Source: Geothrix sp. (lineage in GTDB: Bacteria > Acidobacteriota > Holophagae > Holophagales > Holophagaceae). From it: a stretch of 64,000 nucleotides of DNA. Position numbers and translations under genes: made by a program. Location of the stretch: assembly GCA_030824075.1 (NCBI GenBank), contig JAVBYJ010000019.1:1-64000 (forward strand). Reading direction: 5' to 3'. Numbering within the stretch: position 1 is the first letter of the stretch; every line of letters starts with the position of its first letter. Below, in pieces: positions 18,721 to 27,648 of this stretch. The notes under the pieces were generated by a model, which had not been told where the DNA came from, did no database searches, and worked only from the letters and a program-made list of their open reading frames with translations.

Positions 18721-20328
18721 ATGAGGCATTGGTTCTGGATCCTGTTCATCGCATGGGGCCTTCAGGCCCAAGAGGCCCGGATTCAGATTCTTGGCACCAC
18801 GGACATGCACGGCCACGTGATGGCCGAGGATACCTTCAGCCTGCAGCCCGCGGACCAGGGTTGGGCGAAGATCGCCACACTGATCCGCCGCCAGCAGACG
18901 CTGAACCGGAATACGATCCTGGTGGATTGTGGGGATACGATCCAGGGCGAACCGATCAACTACGTGCGGAACGCCTTGCGGCGGGACCTGCCGGAACCCA
19001 GCGTGGCGATCATGAATGCCCTGGGTTACGCGGCCATGACGGTGGGAAACCATGAATACGACTTCGGTCTGGAGGTGCTCCGCGAAGTGGAGAAACAGGC
19101 GGCATTCCCCTTCCTGTCGGCCAACACGATGGATGCCAAGGGCAAGCCCGGATTCCCGTCCCACACCATGCTGACGGTGGCGGGGGTTCGCGTGGCCCTG
19201 GTGGGTTTCACCACACCGCAGGTCCCCGCGATGACCGAACCGGGCAACTATGCGGGTCTGGTCTTCCAGGACATCGTTGTCGCCGCACGGACGCTGGTGA
19301 GCCGTCTCCGCGAAAAAGAGAAGGCCGACCTCGTGATCGCCCTGGTGCATTCCGGGCTCGGCGATCTGAATGGTCGGGAGGGCAGCGAGAATGCGGCCCT
19401 GCGGCTGGCGGACCAGGTCCCGGGCCTCGACGCGATATTCACGGGTCACACCCACCAGCCGATCCAGACCGAGCACAAGGGCATCCCCATCCTTCAGGCC
19501 CACAGCTACGGCCGGGCCCTGGCCGTGGTGGACCTCGACCTGCGGCAGGAAAAGGGTCGCTGGCGGGTGGTGGCGAGTTCGGGGCGACTGGTGAAGCCGG
19601 ATGACCAGACGGCCAGTGACCCCGAGGTGCTGCGGCTGACATCCGACCTGCGCACCGCGACGAATCGCTACCTGGATACGGCGGCCACCAACCTGCTGGT
19701 GGACCTGGACAGCCGGTGGTCCCGCATGGAAGACACGCCGATCATGCAACTCATCCATCAGGTGCAGCGTCAGGCCACGGGTGCACAGTTGTCGGCGGCG
19801 GCGAGCCCCGGAACGAAGCTGTTCATCCCCAAGGGGCCCACAAGCGTGCGCCAGTTCTACGCACTGTCCCCCTACGAAAGCCAGGTCGCGAGGATCCGCA
19901 TCACGGGAGACCAGCTGAAGCGCTATCTGGAGCACGGGGCCCGGCACTACACCCGCAGCTGGGAGCCGGAACTCTACAACCGCGAGGTGCCCTTCTACAA
20001 CTACGACATGGTGGATGGCGTGAACTACGTCCTGGATCTGGGCAAACCCGTCGGCAGTCGGGTGGTCAATCTCGCCTACCAGGGCCAACCCGTGAAGCCG
20101 GATCAGACGTTCACCCTGGCCATCAGCACCTACCGGTTGCGCGGTGGAGGCGACTACATGAGCGCCATCGGGTTCACCGGGGCCCCTGAACTGATCACCC
20201 GGGCCTCGCAACGCAACCTCATCCTCGAACATGTGTTGGGCCGCCCGACGCTGAATCCCGCGCTGACGAACAGCTGGCGGACCCTCCCCTACCTGGATCG
20301 TGAGCGGGTGTCGAACCTGGCGCGTTGA
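18721..20328 (+). CDS. Secreted 5'-nucleotidase / 2',3'-cyclic phosphodiesterase (UshA-like)
   Basis: A 535-residue exported protein: signal peptide (1-~17), metallophosphatase domain with GTTDMHGH, DCGDTIQGEP, GNHEYDFG, HSGLGD and TGHTHQP (the full set of dimetal ligands), then a 5_nucleotid_C substrate domain (~340-500) with FYALSPYES and NYVLDL. It should dephosphorylate nucleotides in the periplasm for scavenging. The ATG at 18721 is preceded by GGAGG. Confidence 0.92.
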   Translation: MRHWFWILFIAWGLQAQEARIQILGTTDMHGHVMAEDTFSLQPADQGWAKIATLIRRQQTLNRNTILVDCGDTIQGEPINYVRNALRRDLPEPSVAIMNALGYAAMTVGNHEYDFGLEVLREVEKQAAFPFLSANTMDAKGKPGFPSHTMLTVAGVRVALVGFTTPQVPAMTEPGNYAGLVFQDIVVAARTLVSRLREKEKADLVIALVHSGLGDLNGREGSENAALRLADQVPGLDAIFTGHTHQPIQTEHKGIPILQAHSYGRALAVVDLDLRQEKGRWRVVASSGRLVKPDDQTASDPEVLRLTSDLRTATNRYLDTAATNLLVDLDSRWSRMEDTPIMQLIHQVQRQATGAQLSAAASPGTKLFIPKGPTSVRQFYALSPYESQVARIRITGDQLKRYLEHGARHYTRSWEPELYNREVPFYNYDMVDGVNYVLDLGKPVGSRVVNLAYQGQPVKPDQTFTLAISTYRLRGGGDYMSAIGFTGAPELITRASQRNLILEHVLGRPTLNPALTNSWRTLPYLDRERVSNLAR

Positions 20329-20331
20329 ACC

Positions 20332-21225
20332 CTACTTGATCTTCACCAGCATCAGCCCGCCCTGGGGGTTGACGAAGACGGCATCAGAGTCCAGCACGCC
20401 GATCAGCAGGTGCGACCCGTCCAGCCCCGTGGGAAGGAATTCCAGACGGGACTGGGCCAGATCGAGACGCGCCAGGACCAGGCCCTGGAGCGATTCCCGC
20501 AACGCGACGGGAATCTGGGAGGCCTTCACGGAAGCGAACACCACGCCCTTCCCGAGCCACAGGGCCAGGGGGCCGCGTTCGATGACGGCGCCTTCCAGGA
20601 AGGGGGCCCGCTGCCCACCCGCCAGAAGGAGGTTGGTCTCCGTGAGCTTCCGGCCCGTATCGCCATCGAAGATCGAGAGGTTCAGGGAGTTGCTGTCGGC
20701 CATCAGCACCTTCCCCGCGTCGTCCATGACCACGCTGCGCCGGTTCTGGGGGACGGGACCGTCGTCCTTGGAGGGCTTGGTGCCGAAGGCCCAGAGCAGG
20801 GCACCCTTGAAGTCCCGCTTTTCGAGGTAGGGTTCCAGGGTCCGAAAGGAGAGGACAAAGCCCTTGGAATCCCAGCAGACATCGCCTACTTCGGCGGGCA
20901 GTCTGGTGCTGGCCAGGCTGCGACCGGCGCGATCGAGTTGGGTGAGGGTGCTGCCGTGGGCGATCCAGGCGTTGTTGCGCGGATCCATCACCCAGCGCTC
21001 CGGCGCATCGTCAAGTTTTCCCGTGGGCAGGCTGGCCATGAGGCCGCCGTCGCGGGTCCAGGTATGGAGCATCTTCGCGGAGGCGTCGTGAAAGGTGAAG
21101 GAGTCGTCCTTGTCCTGCTTGGCCCAGCTCTGAGCCTGACGGGCGGCGTCCCAGGACTGGGCGGTCAGGGCCAGCGAAGACAGACCAACAAAGGCGCTCA
21201 GAAGGGAAACGCGGATAGGGAACAT
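20332..21225 (-). CDS. Exported hypothetical protein, beta-propeller-like
   Basis: About 297 residues from ATG 21225 with a signal peptide (MFPIRVSLLSAFVGLSSLAL). The mature part has repeated short strands with Asp/Gly turns (WVMDPRNNAWIAHGSTLTQLD, VCWDSKGFVLSF, VVMDDAGKVLMADSN), suggesting an NHL/TolB-like propeller. No catalytic motif is seen. It lies at the end of the isoprenoid cluster but nothing links it to that pathway. The function is unknown. Confidence 0.7.
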   Translation of the reverse strand: MFPIRVSLLSAFVGLSSLALTAQSWDAARQAQSWAKQDKDDSFTFHDASAKMLHTWTRDGGLMASLPTGKLDDAPERWVMDPRNNAWIAHGSTLTQLDRAGRSLASTRLPAEVGDVCWDSKGFVLSFRTLEPYLEKRDFKGALLWAFGTKPSKDDGPVPQNRRSVVMDDAGKVLMADSNSLNLSIFDGDTGRKLTETNLLLAGGQRAPFLEGAVIERGPLALWLGKGVVFASVKASQIPVALRESLQGLVLARLDLAQSRLEFLPTGLDGSHLLIGVLDSDAVFVNPQGGLMLVKIK

Positions 21226-21313
21226 CCTCACGGAAGCCTCGGGCAAAAGATCCACAGCCATGTATGGGTTGGGACCAACCTTAGGAATTTCCTGGGATTT
21301 CCGCAAGGTTTAC

Positions 21314-23239
21314 TTACAAGTTACGGGCGAATTCCCGGATCCGCTGTTCGAGCATCTGGGGGCTTAAGCCCTCTTCTTCAAGCAACCGCTTGGGATCCCC
21401 ATGGTGGACCAGATGGTCGGGTACGGCGCATCGGAGCAGGGGGCGGAGCACACGGGCATCCGCCAGGGACTCGGCCACCGCGCCACTGAACCCCCCAGGG
21501 GCACAGCCTTCCTCAAGGGTGACCACACCCTTGCAGCGACGGGCCCATTCGTGAAGCAGAGGGGCGTCCAGAGGCTTCACGAATCGGGCGTTGATTACCG
21601 CACAGGACAGGCCTTCGTTTGCGAGGGACGCCGCGAGTTTCAGGGCCGGATCCACCATGGAGCCGAGGGCGCAGAGCAGGAGGTCATCCCCCTCACGAAG
21701 CACCTCCCCCTTCCCGATGGGCAGGGCGGTGACCGGCTCTTCTAGCGTCACACCCAGGCCGTTGCCACGCGGGTAGCGGAGGGCCGCAGGATGCCCGCAG
21801 TAGACGGCCGTCATGAGCATGCGCCGCAGTTCGTTCTCGTCCTTGGGGGCCATGAGAATGATGTTCGGCAGGCAGCGAAGGTAGGCCAGATCGTAGAGCC
21901 CATGGTGGGTGGGGCCGTCGGCGCCGACAATGCCCGCGCGATCCAAGGCGAAGGTCACCGGCAGGTCCTGGATGCAGACATCATGGGCCACCTGGTCGAA
22001 GCCGCGCTGCAGGAAGGTGCTGTAGATGGCTGCCACCGGGCGCATGCCCTGGGTCGCGAGACCTGCGGCGAAGGTGACCGCGTGCTGCTCGGCGATACCC
22101 ACGTCGAAGCAGCGATCGGGGAAGGCCTTCTGGAAGAGGTTCATCCCCGTGCCGTCCAGCATGGCGGCGGTAATGCCCACGATCTTCGCGTCAGTCTTCG
22201 CCAGCTCGACCAAGGTCTTGCCAAAGACGCTGGTATAGCTGGGCGGGGCGGGCTTCGCCGGGTCCGCCGTGACCTTGATGATCTCGCCGGATTCCGCGTC
22301 GAAGGCGGTGACGCCGTGCCACTTCAGGGGATCCTGCACGGCGGGTTCATAGCCATAGCCCTTCTTGGTCTGCACGTGCAGCAGCACGGGACCGTCCTTC
22401 ATTTTCTCCTTGGCCTCGGCCAGAGCCTTGGAGGTGGCCTGGACGTCGTGTCCGTTGATGGGACCCATGTAGCGGAAGCCCAGGTCCTCGAAGAGCAGGC
22501 CCGGGACCATGAGGCGTTTGAAGCTTTCCTCGCTCCATTTCGCCGCCTTGGCCACACCCTTGCTGAGGCCCTCCAGGGGGATGGCCTTGATGGCGTGTTC
22601 GATGCGGTCGCGCCAGCGGTGATAGTACTGGCCGGACATGATCTGGTTCAGGTAGCCCTGGAGTGAACCCACGTTGGGGTTGATGCTCATGTCGTTGTCA
22701 TTGAGGATCACGAGGAAGTTCTTCGCCTCCAGGTAGCCCGCCTGGTTCAGTGCCTCGAAGGCCATGCCGGCGGTCATGGAGCCGTCGCCGATGACGGCGA
22801 TGCAGGCGTGATCCTGCTTCTGGAGATCCCGTGCCTTGGCCATGCCGAGGACCGCGGAAATGCTGGTGCTGGCGTGACCTGCGCCGAAGTGGTCATAGGG
22901 GCTTTCATCGCGCTTGAGGAAGCCCGACAGCCCATGGTGCATGCGCAGGGTGGGAAAGCGGTCCTTGCGGCCCGTCAGGATTTTGTGGGGATAGGCCTGG
23001 TGGCCCACATCCCACACGATGCGATCCTGAAGGAAATCAAAGTGGTGAAAGAGGGCGACGGTTAATTCAACCGTGCCGAGGTTCGAGCTGAAATGGCCGC
23101 CCGTTTCTGAAACGGAGGTGATCAGGAAAGCGCGCACTTCGGCGGCCAGCCGCTCAAGCTGCTCTGGGGAGAAGTGGCGGATCTGCTGGGGGGCGGCCAG
23201 GGAGTCAAGCAGGGGATAGGGGCTGTCCGGAGTGCTCAC
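21314..23239 (-). CDS. dxs: 1-deoxy-D-xylulose-5-phosphate synthase
   Basis: About 641 residues of the thiamine-diphosphate transketolase family: [18 protein letters not shown], the TPP/Mg site [27 protein letters not shown] and [15 protein letters not shown]. It condenses pyruvate and glyceraldehyde-3-phosphate in the first step of the MEP isoprenoid pathway. The GTG at 23239, nine bases after the ispA stop, is chosen; frames further upstream read into ispA. It follows xseB and ispA in one operon, a common arrangement. Confidence 0.96.
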   Translation of the reverse strand: MSTPDSPYPLLDSLAAPQQIRHFSPEQLERLAAEVRAFLITSVSETGGHFSSNLGTVELTVALFHHFDFLQDRIVWDVGHQAYPHKILTGRKDRFPTLRMHHGLSGFLKRDESPYDHFGAGHASTSISAVLGMAKARDLQKQDHACIAVIGDGSMTAGMAFEALNQAGYLEAKNFLVILNDNDMSINPNVGSLQGYLNQIMSGQYYHRWRDRIEHAIKAIPLEGLSKGVAKAAKWSEESFKRLMVPGLLFEDLGFRYMGPINGHDVQATSKALAEAKEKMKDGPVLLHVQTKKGYGYEPAVQDPLKWHGVTAFDAESGEIIKVTADPAKPAPPSYTSVFGKTLVELAKTDAKIVGITAAMLDGTGMNLFQKAFPDRCFDVGIAEQHAVTFAAGLATQGMRPVAAIYSTFLQRGFDQVAHDVCIQDLPVTFALDRAGIVGADGPTHHGLYDLAYLRCLPNIILMAPKDENELRRMLMTAVYCGHPAALRYPRGNGLGVTLEEPVTALPIGKGEVLREGDDLLLCALGSMVDPALKLAASLANEGLSCAVINARFVKPLDAPLLHEWARRCKGVVTLEEGCAPGGFSGAVAESLADARVLRPLLRCAVPDHLVHHGDPKRLLEEEGLSPQMLEQRIREFARNL

Positions 23240-23247
23240 GCGGGTGC

Positions 23248-24135
23248 CTACTTGGCCCGCTGGGCCAGGTACTGCGCCCAGGCTGCCAAGGAATTCTGGA
23301 TGGGTAGGGAGGCTAGATGACATAGGGCGGTCTCGGTGGCTTCGTTCAGGGCCTTGCGGGCGCCCTCCAGGCCCAGGAGGGAAGGGTAGGTGATCTTACT
23401 CCTGCCCACATCCTTTCCGGCACGCTTGCCCAGAACTGCGTCAGTGGCGGTGGCGTCGAGGATATCGTCCTGGATCTGGAAGGCCAGGCCGATCGCCTCG
23501 CCGTACGCCCTGAGGGCGGCTCGTTCCGCTGGGACAGCGCCCCCCAGCACGGCGCCGATCTCCAGGGAGGCTCGCAACAACGCACCGGTCTTCAAGCGGT
23601 GGATGAGGCGGAGGTGGTCCAGGTCGTAGGTGGTGAGTGTCTCGCCCTCGAGGTCCAGGGCCTGTCCACCAGCCATGCCGCGCCAACCCGCACTTTCTGC
23701 GAGCAGCGTCAGCGCCTCGGCCCGCTTGACAGGGTCCAGGTCGGCGGCGGCCAGCACATGGAAGGCTTCGGTCAGCAGGGCATCGCCCGCGAGGATCGCA
23801 TGGCCCTCGCCGAAGACCATGTGGTTCGTGGGTCGTCCCCGGCGCAAGTCGTCGTCATCCATGGCGGGAAGGTCGTCGTGGATGAGCGAGTAGGTATGGA
23901 CGTATTCCAGGGCCAGGGCCCCTGGCAGGGCCGCTTCGAAGGAGCCTCCCACCGCCTCGCAGGCCAGCATGCAGAGCACGGGCCTCACCCGCTTGCCGCC
24001 GGCTTCCAGGCTGTATCTCGCGGCCTCTCCCAGACGGACGGCTTCGCCGTGGCAAAAGGGCCGGGTCAAGGCGGCATCCAGGATCGGCAGAAGACGATCA
24101 AGGTCACCCTGCACCTGCGAGGCGGCACCGCTCAT
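23248..24135 (-). CDS. ispA: Short-chain polyprenyl diphosphate synthase (IspA)
   Basis: A 295-residue all-helical prenyltransferase with the first Asp-rich motif HDDLPAMDDDDLRRG (about 84-98), the second motif FQIQDDILD (about 218-226), GGKRVRP at 47 and KTGALLRAS. It makes farnesyl (or geranylgeranyl) diphosphate from IPP and DMAPP; product length cannot be fixed from sequence. The ATG overlaps the xseB stop. Confidence 0.95.
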   Translation of the reverse strand: MSGAASQVQGDLDRLLPILDAALTRPFCHGEAVRLGEAARYSLEAGGKRVRPVLCMLACEAVGGSFEAALPGALALEYVHTYSLIHDDLPAMDDDDLRRGRPTNHMVFGEGHAILAGDALLTEAFHVLAAADLDPVKRAEALTLLAESAGWRGMAGGQALDLEGETLTTYDLDHLRLIHRLKTGALLRASLEIGAVLGGAVPAERAALRAYGEAIGLAFQIQDDILDATATDAVLGKRAGKDVGRSKITYPSLLGLEGARKALNEATETALCHLASLPIQNSLAAWAQYLAQRAK

Positions 24136-24371
24136 CGGCCGTCCTTCCCGCCATCCAGGGGATCCACCCGGTACTCACCGCCCAGGCCGGCCCTGAGGAC
24201 CTCGACCTTGCGCTGGGCCTCCGAAAGCTGTTTCTGGAGGACCTGGCTCAACTGCACGCCCTCTTCGAAGCGGGTGAGGGCCTCTTCCAGGCCGAGGCTG
24301 CCGGATTCCAGCTGCTGCACCAGGGCCTCCAGGCGGTCGAGACCATCGTCAAAGGAGGGTTGGGAGCTCAT
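24132..24371 (-). CDS. xseB: Exodeoxyribonuclease VII small subunit
   Basis: A 79-residue helical protein with the family pattern FDDGLDRLEALVQQLESGSL, then LEEALTRFEEGVQLS. It forms exonuclease VII with XseA, whose gene is not in this window. The ATG at 24371 is chosen over 24383 by family length. It overlaps ispA by four bases, the usual xseB-ispA-dxs order. Confidence 0.92.
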   Translation of the reverse strand: MSSQPSFDDGLDRLEALVQQLESGSLGLEEALTRFEEGVQLSQVLQKQLSEAQRKVEVLRAGLGGEYRVDPLDGGKDGR

Positions 24372-24432
24372 GGGGCCATCCAAGGGAAGGGGCCCCGCAA
24401 GGAGCCCCGTCCAGTCTAAGGGAACCGGGAGG

Positions 24433-25167
24433 TCAGCGCTTGCCCTTCAAGGCATCCTTCATTTCCTTGCCCCCGTCCTTCTGGGTGTAGCCCGCAGGCA
24501 GAACCCAGGTGGATTCGGGAATCGGCGCGGTGGAGACGGCCGTCGCTTCGGTGGTGATATCCATACCCATGAGGCCCGTGACATGGGTGCGCAGCGGCAC
24601 GCCCTTGAGCTTGGCCGTTTCCTGATAGACCCGCTTGAAGAGGAGGCCCGCCTGGCCGGGCATCCGGTTCAGCATGGACATGGCTTTCGCGTAGTCCTTG
24701 ACGGGGACCTGGAGAGAGGGGTCCACGCTCAATTCCTGGACCATCTTGCCCAGCGTGATCCGCACCTTCTTGCAGGGGCGGCCCATGACCGTGTCGGCGC
24801 CCAACTGCTCGACCTTCACCTCGGCCACATCGCCGAACATCATCCGGGTCACCATCTCGGGCATGCCGGCCATCTGCTCCTCCATGGCACGCATGGACTC
24901 CTGCATGTCATTGAACGTCATCTTGGTCACGACCTTTTTGCCATGATCGATGTTGTAGATGACCTCCTGGCCGTAGTCCACGAGGGTGTCAGTCTTGGAG
25001 CCCGTGTGGTTGACGCGCATCCGGGTCGGACCGAAGTACTGCACCTGGGTTCCGTCCTTGGCCAGAGCGCCCTTGCCGGTGACCCGGCTGGTAATGGAGA
25101 GGTCCGCCGCAAAGATGGTCGCGGCAGATAGAATGATCACAAAGGCTGATAAAAGATGGGGCCGCAT
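24433..25167 (-). CDS. Exported DUF4412-like protein
   Basis: A 244-residue protein with signal peptide (MRPHLLSAFVIILSAATIFA, cleaved before ADLSIT). The mature part resembles the DUF4412 group of periplasmic or outer-membrane proteins: an early strand pattern around TRMRVNHTGSKTDTLVDYGQEVI, a KKVVTKMTF segment, a central Met-rich helix and a C-terminal half ending EMKDALKGKR. GGAG precedes the ATG. The function is unknown; it may bind a lipid or hydrophobic ligand. Confidence 0.68.
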   Translation of the reverse strand: MRPHLLSAFVIILSAATIFAADLSITSRVTGKGALAKDGTQVQYFGPTRMRVNHTGSKTDTLVDYGQEVIYNIDHGKKVVTKMTFNDMQESMRAMEEQMAGMPEMVTRMMFGDVAEVKVEQLGADTVMGRPCKKVRITLGKMVQELSVDPSLQVPVKDYAKAMSMLNRMPGQAGLLFKRVYQETAKLKGVPLRTHVTGLMGMDITTEATAVSTAPIPESTWVLPAGYTQKDGGKEMKDALKGKR

Positions 25168-25258
25168 GGGAATTCTCCGTGGATAGGCCACCCGAGCATA
25201 CGCCGGCTCTCTGTCCAGGGCTAGGGCACTTTGGGATACCTTCATAGTGGGGGTGGCA

Positions 25259-26629
25259 ATGGCCCGCGTGCTCGTGGTGGACGATAGCAAGGAGACCTGC
25301 GAATTCCTGGAGGAGCTTCTGGGCTCGATGGGACTGGAGGTGGTCAAGGCCACCCATCCTGACAAGGCCATCGATCTGTTGCATAAAGAACCGTTCGACC
25401 TGTTGCTATCCGACATCAATCTGGAGGCCAAGAAGGATGGACTGGACCTGCTGAAGGAGGCCAAGCCGCTCGGGGTGGACACCATCCTGCTGTCGGGGTT
25501 CGGTACGCTGGAGACGGCCATCGAGGCTGTGCGTGAAGGCGCCTTCGATTTCCTCAGCAAACCCTGGAACAACGAGGAGCTGAAAGCCCTCGTGACCCGA
25601 GCCTTGGCGCGGCGCCAATCCAGCGGCCAGGGCGTGGCTCAGGGGACCTCGCCCAAGAGCAAACGCAGTCTGATGATCGGATCCAGTCCGAAGATGATGG
25701 CGGTCTACAAGACCATCGCCAGCCTTCAGAACAGTCGGGCGACGGTCCTCATTACCGGCGAGAGCGGCACGGGCAAGGAACTGGTGGCCCGCAGCATCCA
25801 CCTGTCCAGCGAACGGCGGGATCGGGCGTTTGTGGCGGTGAATTGTGGCGCGCTGACGGAAACGCTACTGGAATCCGAGCTTTTCGGCCACGTGAAGGGA
25901 TCCTTCACGGGCGCCATTTCTGAAAAGCCCGGCCTTTTCGAGGAGGCTTCGGGCGGCACGATTTTTCTAGATGAGATCGGCGAAACGAGCCCGAGCTTCC
26001 AGGTAAGGCTTCTGCGGGTGCTTCAGGAGCAGGAAATTCGCCGAGTCGGCGGCAACAAGACCATCAAAGTGGATGCGCGCGTGATCGCCGCCACCAATCG
26101 GGATCTCCAGGTGATGGTCAAGGCCGGGACCTTTCGAGAGGACCTTTACTATCGCCTCGGCGTGGTGGAACTCGCCGTGCCCCCGCTTCGGGAACGGCGG
26201 GATGACATCGCCGCCCTCCTGGACCATTTCCTGTCGGAATTCGGGCGGAAGGATCAGCAGGTCTACAACGTGCATCCGGAGGCGAGGCGCGTCCTCGAAG
26301 CCTATTCGTGGCCCGGCAACGTACGGGAATTAAGCAACGCCGTGGAGAACCTGACTCAGTTGAGCCGCGGCCACGAGATCAACGTGGACGATCTGCCGGC
26401 CAAGATCCAGGCAGATGTGCTCAAGAAGGCCCTCCGGCGCCCCGAGGCCGGGGAGGAGGTCCCAGGGCTGATTGAGGACTGGCCCTCGCTGGATGAACTG
26501 GAGCGGCGCTACATCCAAGTCCTGGTGGGAAGACACAAGGAAAAACAGCGCATCGCAGAGATCCTTGGCGTGGATCGCACCACCCTTTACCGAAAGCTCA
26601 AACGCTACGGATTCCACGAAGGTGAATAG
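25259..26629 (+). CDS. NtrC-family sigma-54-dependent response regulator
   Basis: A 456-residue regulator with a receiver (VLVVDDSKETCEF; phospho-acceptor Asp in LLLSDINLE), an AAA+ domain (Walker A GESGTGKE, Walker B GGTIFLDEIGE) and a C-terminal Fis-type helix-turn-helix (KQRIAEILGVDRTTLYRKL). The sigma-54 contact loop reads GSFTGA rather than the canonical GAFTGA. It should activate sigma-54 promoters after phosphorylation by an unknown kinase; no partner kinase is adjacent. The ATG at 25259 is taken over the GTG four codons earlier because the receiver begins at MARVLVV. Confidence 0.93.
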   Translation: MARVLVVDDSKETCEFLEELLGSMGLEVVKATHPDKAIDLLHKEPFDLLLSDINLEAKKDGLDLLKEAKPLGVDTILLSGFGTLETAIEAVREGAFDFLSKPWNNEELKALVTRALARRQSSGQGVAQGTSPKSKRSLMIGSSPKMMAVYKTIASLQNSRATVLITGESGTGKELVARSIHLSSERRDRAFVAVNCGALTETLLESELFGHVKGSFTGAISEKPGLFEEASGGTIFLDEIGETSPSFQVRLLRVLQEQEIRRVGGNKTIKVDARVIAATNRDLQVMVKAGTFREDLYYRLGVVELAVPPLRERRDDIAALLDHFLSEFGRKDQQVYNVHPEARRVLEAYSWPGNVRELSNAVENLTQLSRGHEINVDDLPAKIQADVLKKALRRPEAGEEVPGLIEDWPSLDELERRYIQVLVGRHKEKQRIAEILGVDRTTLYRKLKRYGFHEGE

Positions 26630-26670
26630 CTGGCTCCGGCCGGCTTGGGACCCGTCGCAGCCTGCTACAA

Positions 26671-26685
26671 GTTGCAGAATGCAAC
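26671..26685. promoter_or_regulatory. Perfect inverted repeat, possible operator
   Basis: GTTGCA-GAA-TGCAAC, with 6-bp perfect arms, lies 23 bases before a candidate promoter for the Lys-rich repeat protein. A dimeric repressor or activator could bind here. The bound protein is unknown. Confidence 0.3.
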
Positions 26686-26708
26686 CTGTTTTCGAGGGAA
26701 ACGTGCAT

Positions 26709-26738
26709 TTTAAGTTAATCTATTTCTATGCTTATAGA
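26709..26738 (+). promoter_or_regulatory. Candidate sigma-70-type promoter of the Lys-rich repeat gene
   Basis: TTTAAG and TATAGA are separated by 18 bases in an unusually AT-rich stretch, about 65 bases before the start codon. The contrast with the GC-rich surroundings supports a strong promoter. Confidence 0.4.
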
Positions 26739-26805
26739 TTGGTGTAAAGCCTGCTTTAAGGTCTGCACTTCCGGCCGTGCCGGATCACCCCTAGGGAGAA
26801 ACCCC

Positions 26806-27558
26806 ATGAAGAAGCTTGCTGCGCTGCTGATTGCTGCCGCTCTGATCAGCCCCTCCTTCGCTGAAGAGGCTAAGAAGCCCGAAGCGAAGAAGGTTGAAAA
26901 GGTCGAAAAGAAGGCCGAAGCCAAGAAGGAAGTGAAGAAGGCTGAGGCCAAGAAGGCCCTGACCGTCGAAGAGAAGAAGGCTGAGCCCAAGAAGGCCGAG
27001 AAGAAGGCCGAGCCCAAGAAGGAAGAGAAGAAGGCCGAAGCCAAGAAGGCCCTGACCGTCGAAGAGAAGAAGGCTGAGCCCAAGAAGGCTGAGAAGAAGG
27101 CCGAGCCCAAGAAGGAAGAGAAGAAGGCCGAAGCCAAGAAGGCTCTGACCGTTGAAGAGAAGAAGGCCGAAGCCGCCCCCAAGGCCGAGAAGAAGGCCAA
27201 GAAGGCTGCGAAGAAGGCTGCTGCCGCTCCCGCCGCCGAGGCCAAGAAGGCCCTGACCGTCGAAGAGAAGAAGGCTGAAGCCGCCCCCAAGGCCGAGAAG
27301 AAGGCCAAGAAGGCTGCAAAGAAGGCTGCTGCCGCTCCTGCTGCCGAGGCCAAGAAGGCCCTGACCGTCGAAGAGAAGAAGACTGAAGCCGCCCCCAAGG
27401 CTGAGAAGAAGGCCAAGAAGGCTGCGAAGAAGGCTGCTGCCGCTCCTGCTGCCGAGGCCAAGAAGGCCCTGACCGTCGAAGAGAAGAAGGCTGAGCCCAA
27501 GAAGGCCGAGAAGAAGGCTGAGAAGAAGGCCGAGAAGAAGGCTGAAGCCAAGAAGTAA
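26806..27558 (+). CDS. Exported Lys/Ala/Glu-rich repeat protein
   Basis: A 250-residue protein with a clean signal peptide (MKKLAALLIAAALISPSFA), after which nearly everything is Lys, Ala, Glu and Pro. Six copies of KKALTVEEKK are spaced by AEPKKAEKK-type or AEAAPKAEKKAKKAA-type units. The repeats are also near-identical at DNA level. It resembles histone-H1-like or AlgP-like tails but carries an export signal, so it should act in the periplasm, on the wall or outside, where it might bind anionic polymers. A promoter-like AT-rich stretch upstream and a strong terminator downstream suggest high expression as a single gene. The function is unknown. Confidence 0.85.
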   Translation: MKKLAALLIAAALISPSFAEEAKKPEAKKVEKVEKKAEAKKEVKKAEAKKALTVEEKKAEPKKAEKKAEPKKEEKKAEAKKALTVEEKKAEPKKAEKKAEPKKEEKKAEAKKALTVEEKKAEAAPKAEKKAKKAAKKAAAAPAAEAKKALTVEEKKAEAAPKAEKKAKKAAKKAAAAPAAEAKKALTVEEKKTEAAPKAEKKAKKAAKKAAAAPAAEAKKALTVEEKKAEPKKAEKKAEKKAEKKAEAKK

Positions 27559-27576
27559 ATCGCTTCACTTGGTTCG

Positions 27577-27604
27577 AAAAAAGCGGGCTTCGGCCCGCTT
27601 TTTC
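27577..27604 (+). terminator. Rho-independent terminator after the Lys-rich gene
   Basis: An AAGCGGGC-TTC-GGCCCGCTT stem flanked by A6 and T5 tracts, 18 bases after the stop. Confidence 0.9.
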
Positions 27605-27648
27605 ATGCCCATCTTTCCGGGGAGAGAGCACCCGGCCATGATGGACGC

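Noticed and set aside
18529..20232. 567-codon minus-strand frame opposite the 5'-nucleotidase gene
   Set aside because: The plus strand encodes a complete UshA-like enzyme with all metal motifs; the antisense frame has none.
24384..24432. Terminator between the DUF4412-like gene and xseB
   Set aside because: A GGGGC/GCCCC pairing exists but there is no T tract and the genes may be cotranscribed.
26900..27558. CRISPR-like regular repeats
   Set aside because: The periodicity comes from the Lys/Ala codon repeats of one continuous open frame with a signal peptide; there are no unique spacers and no cas genes.
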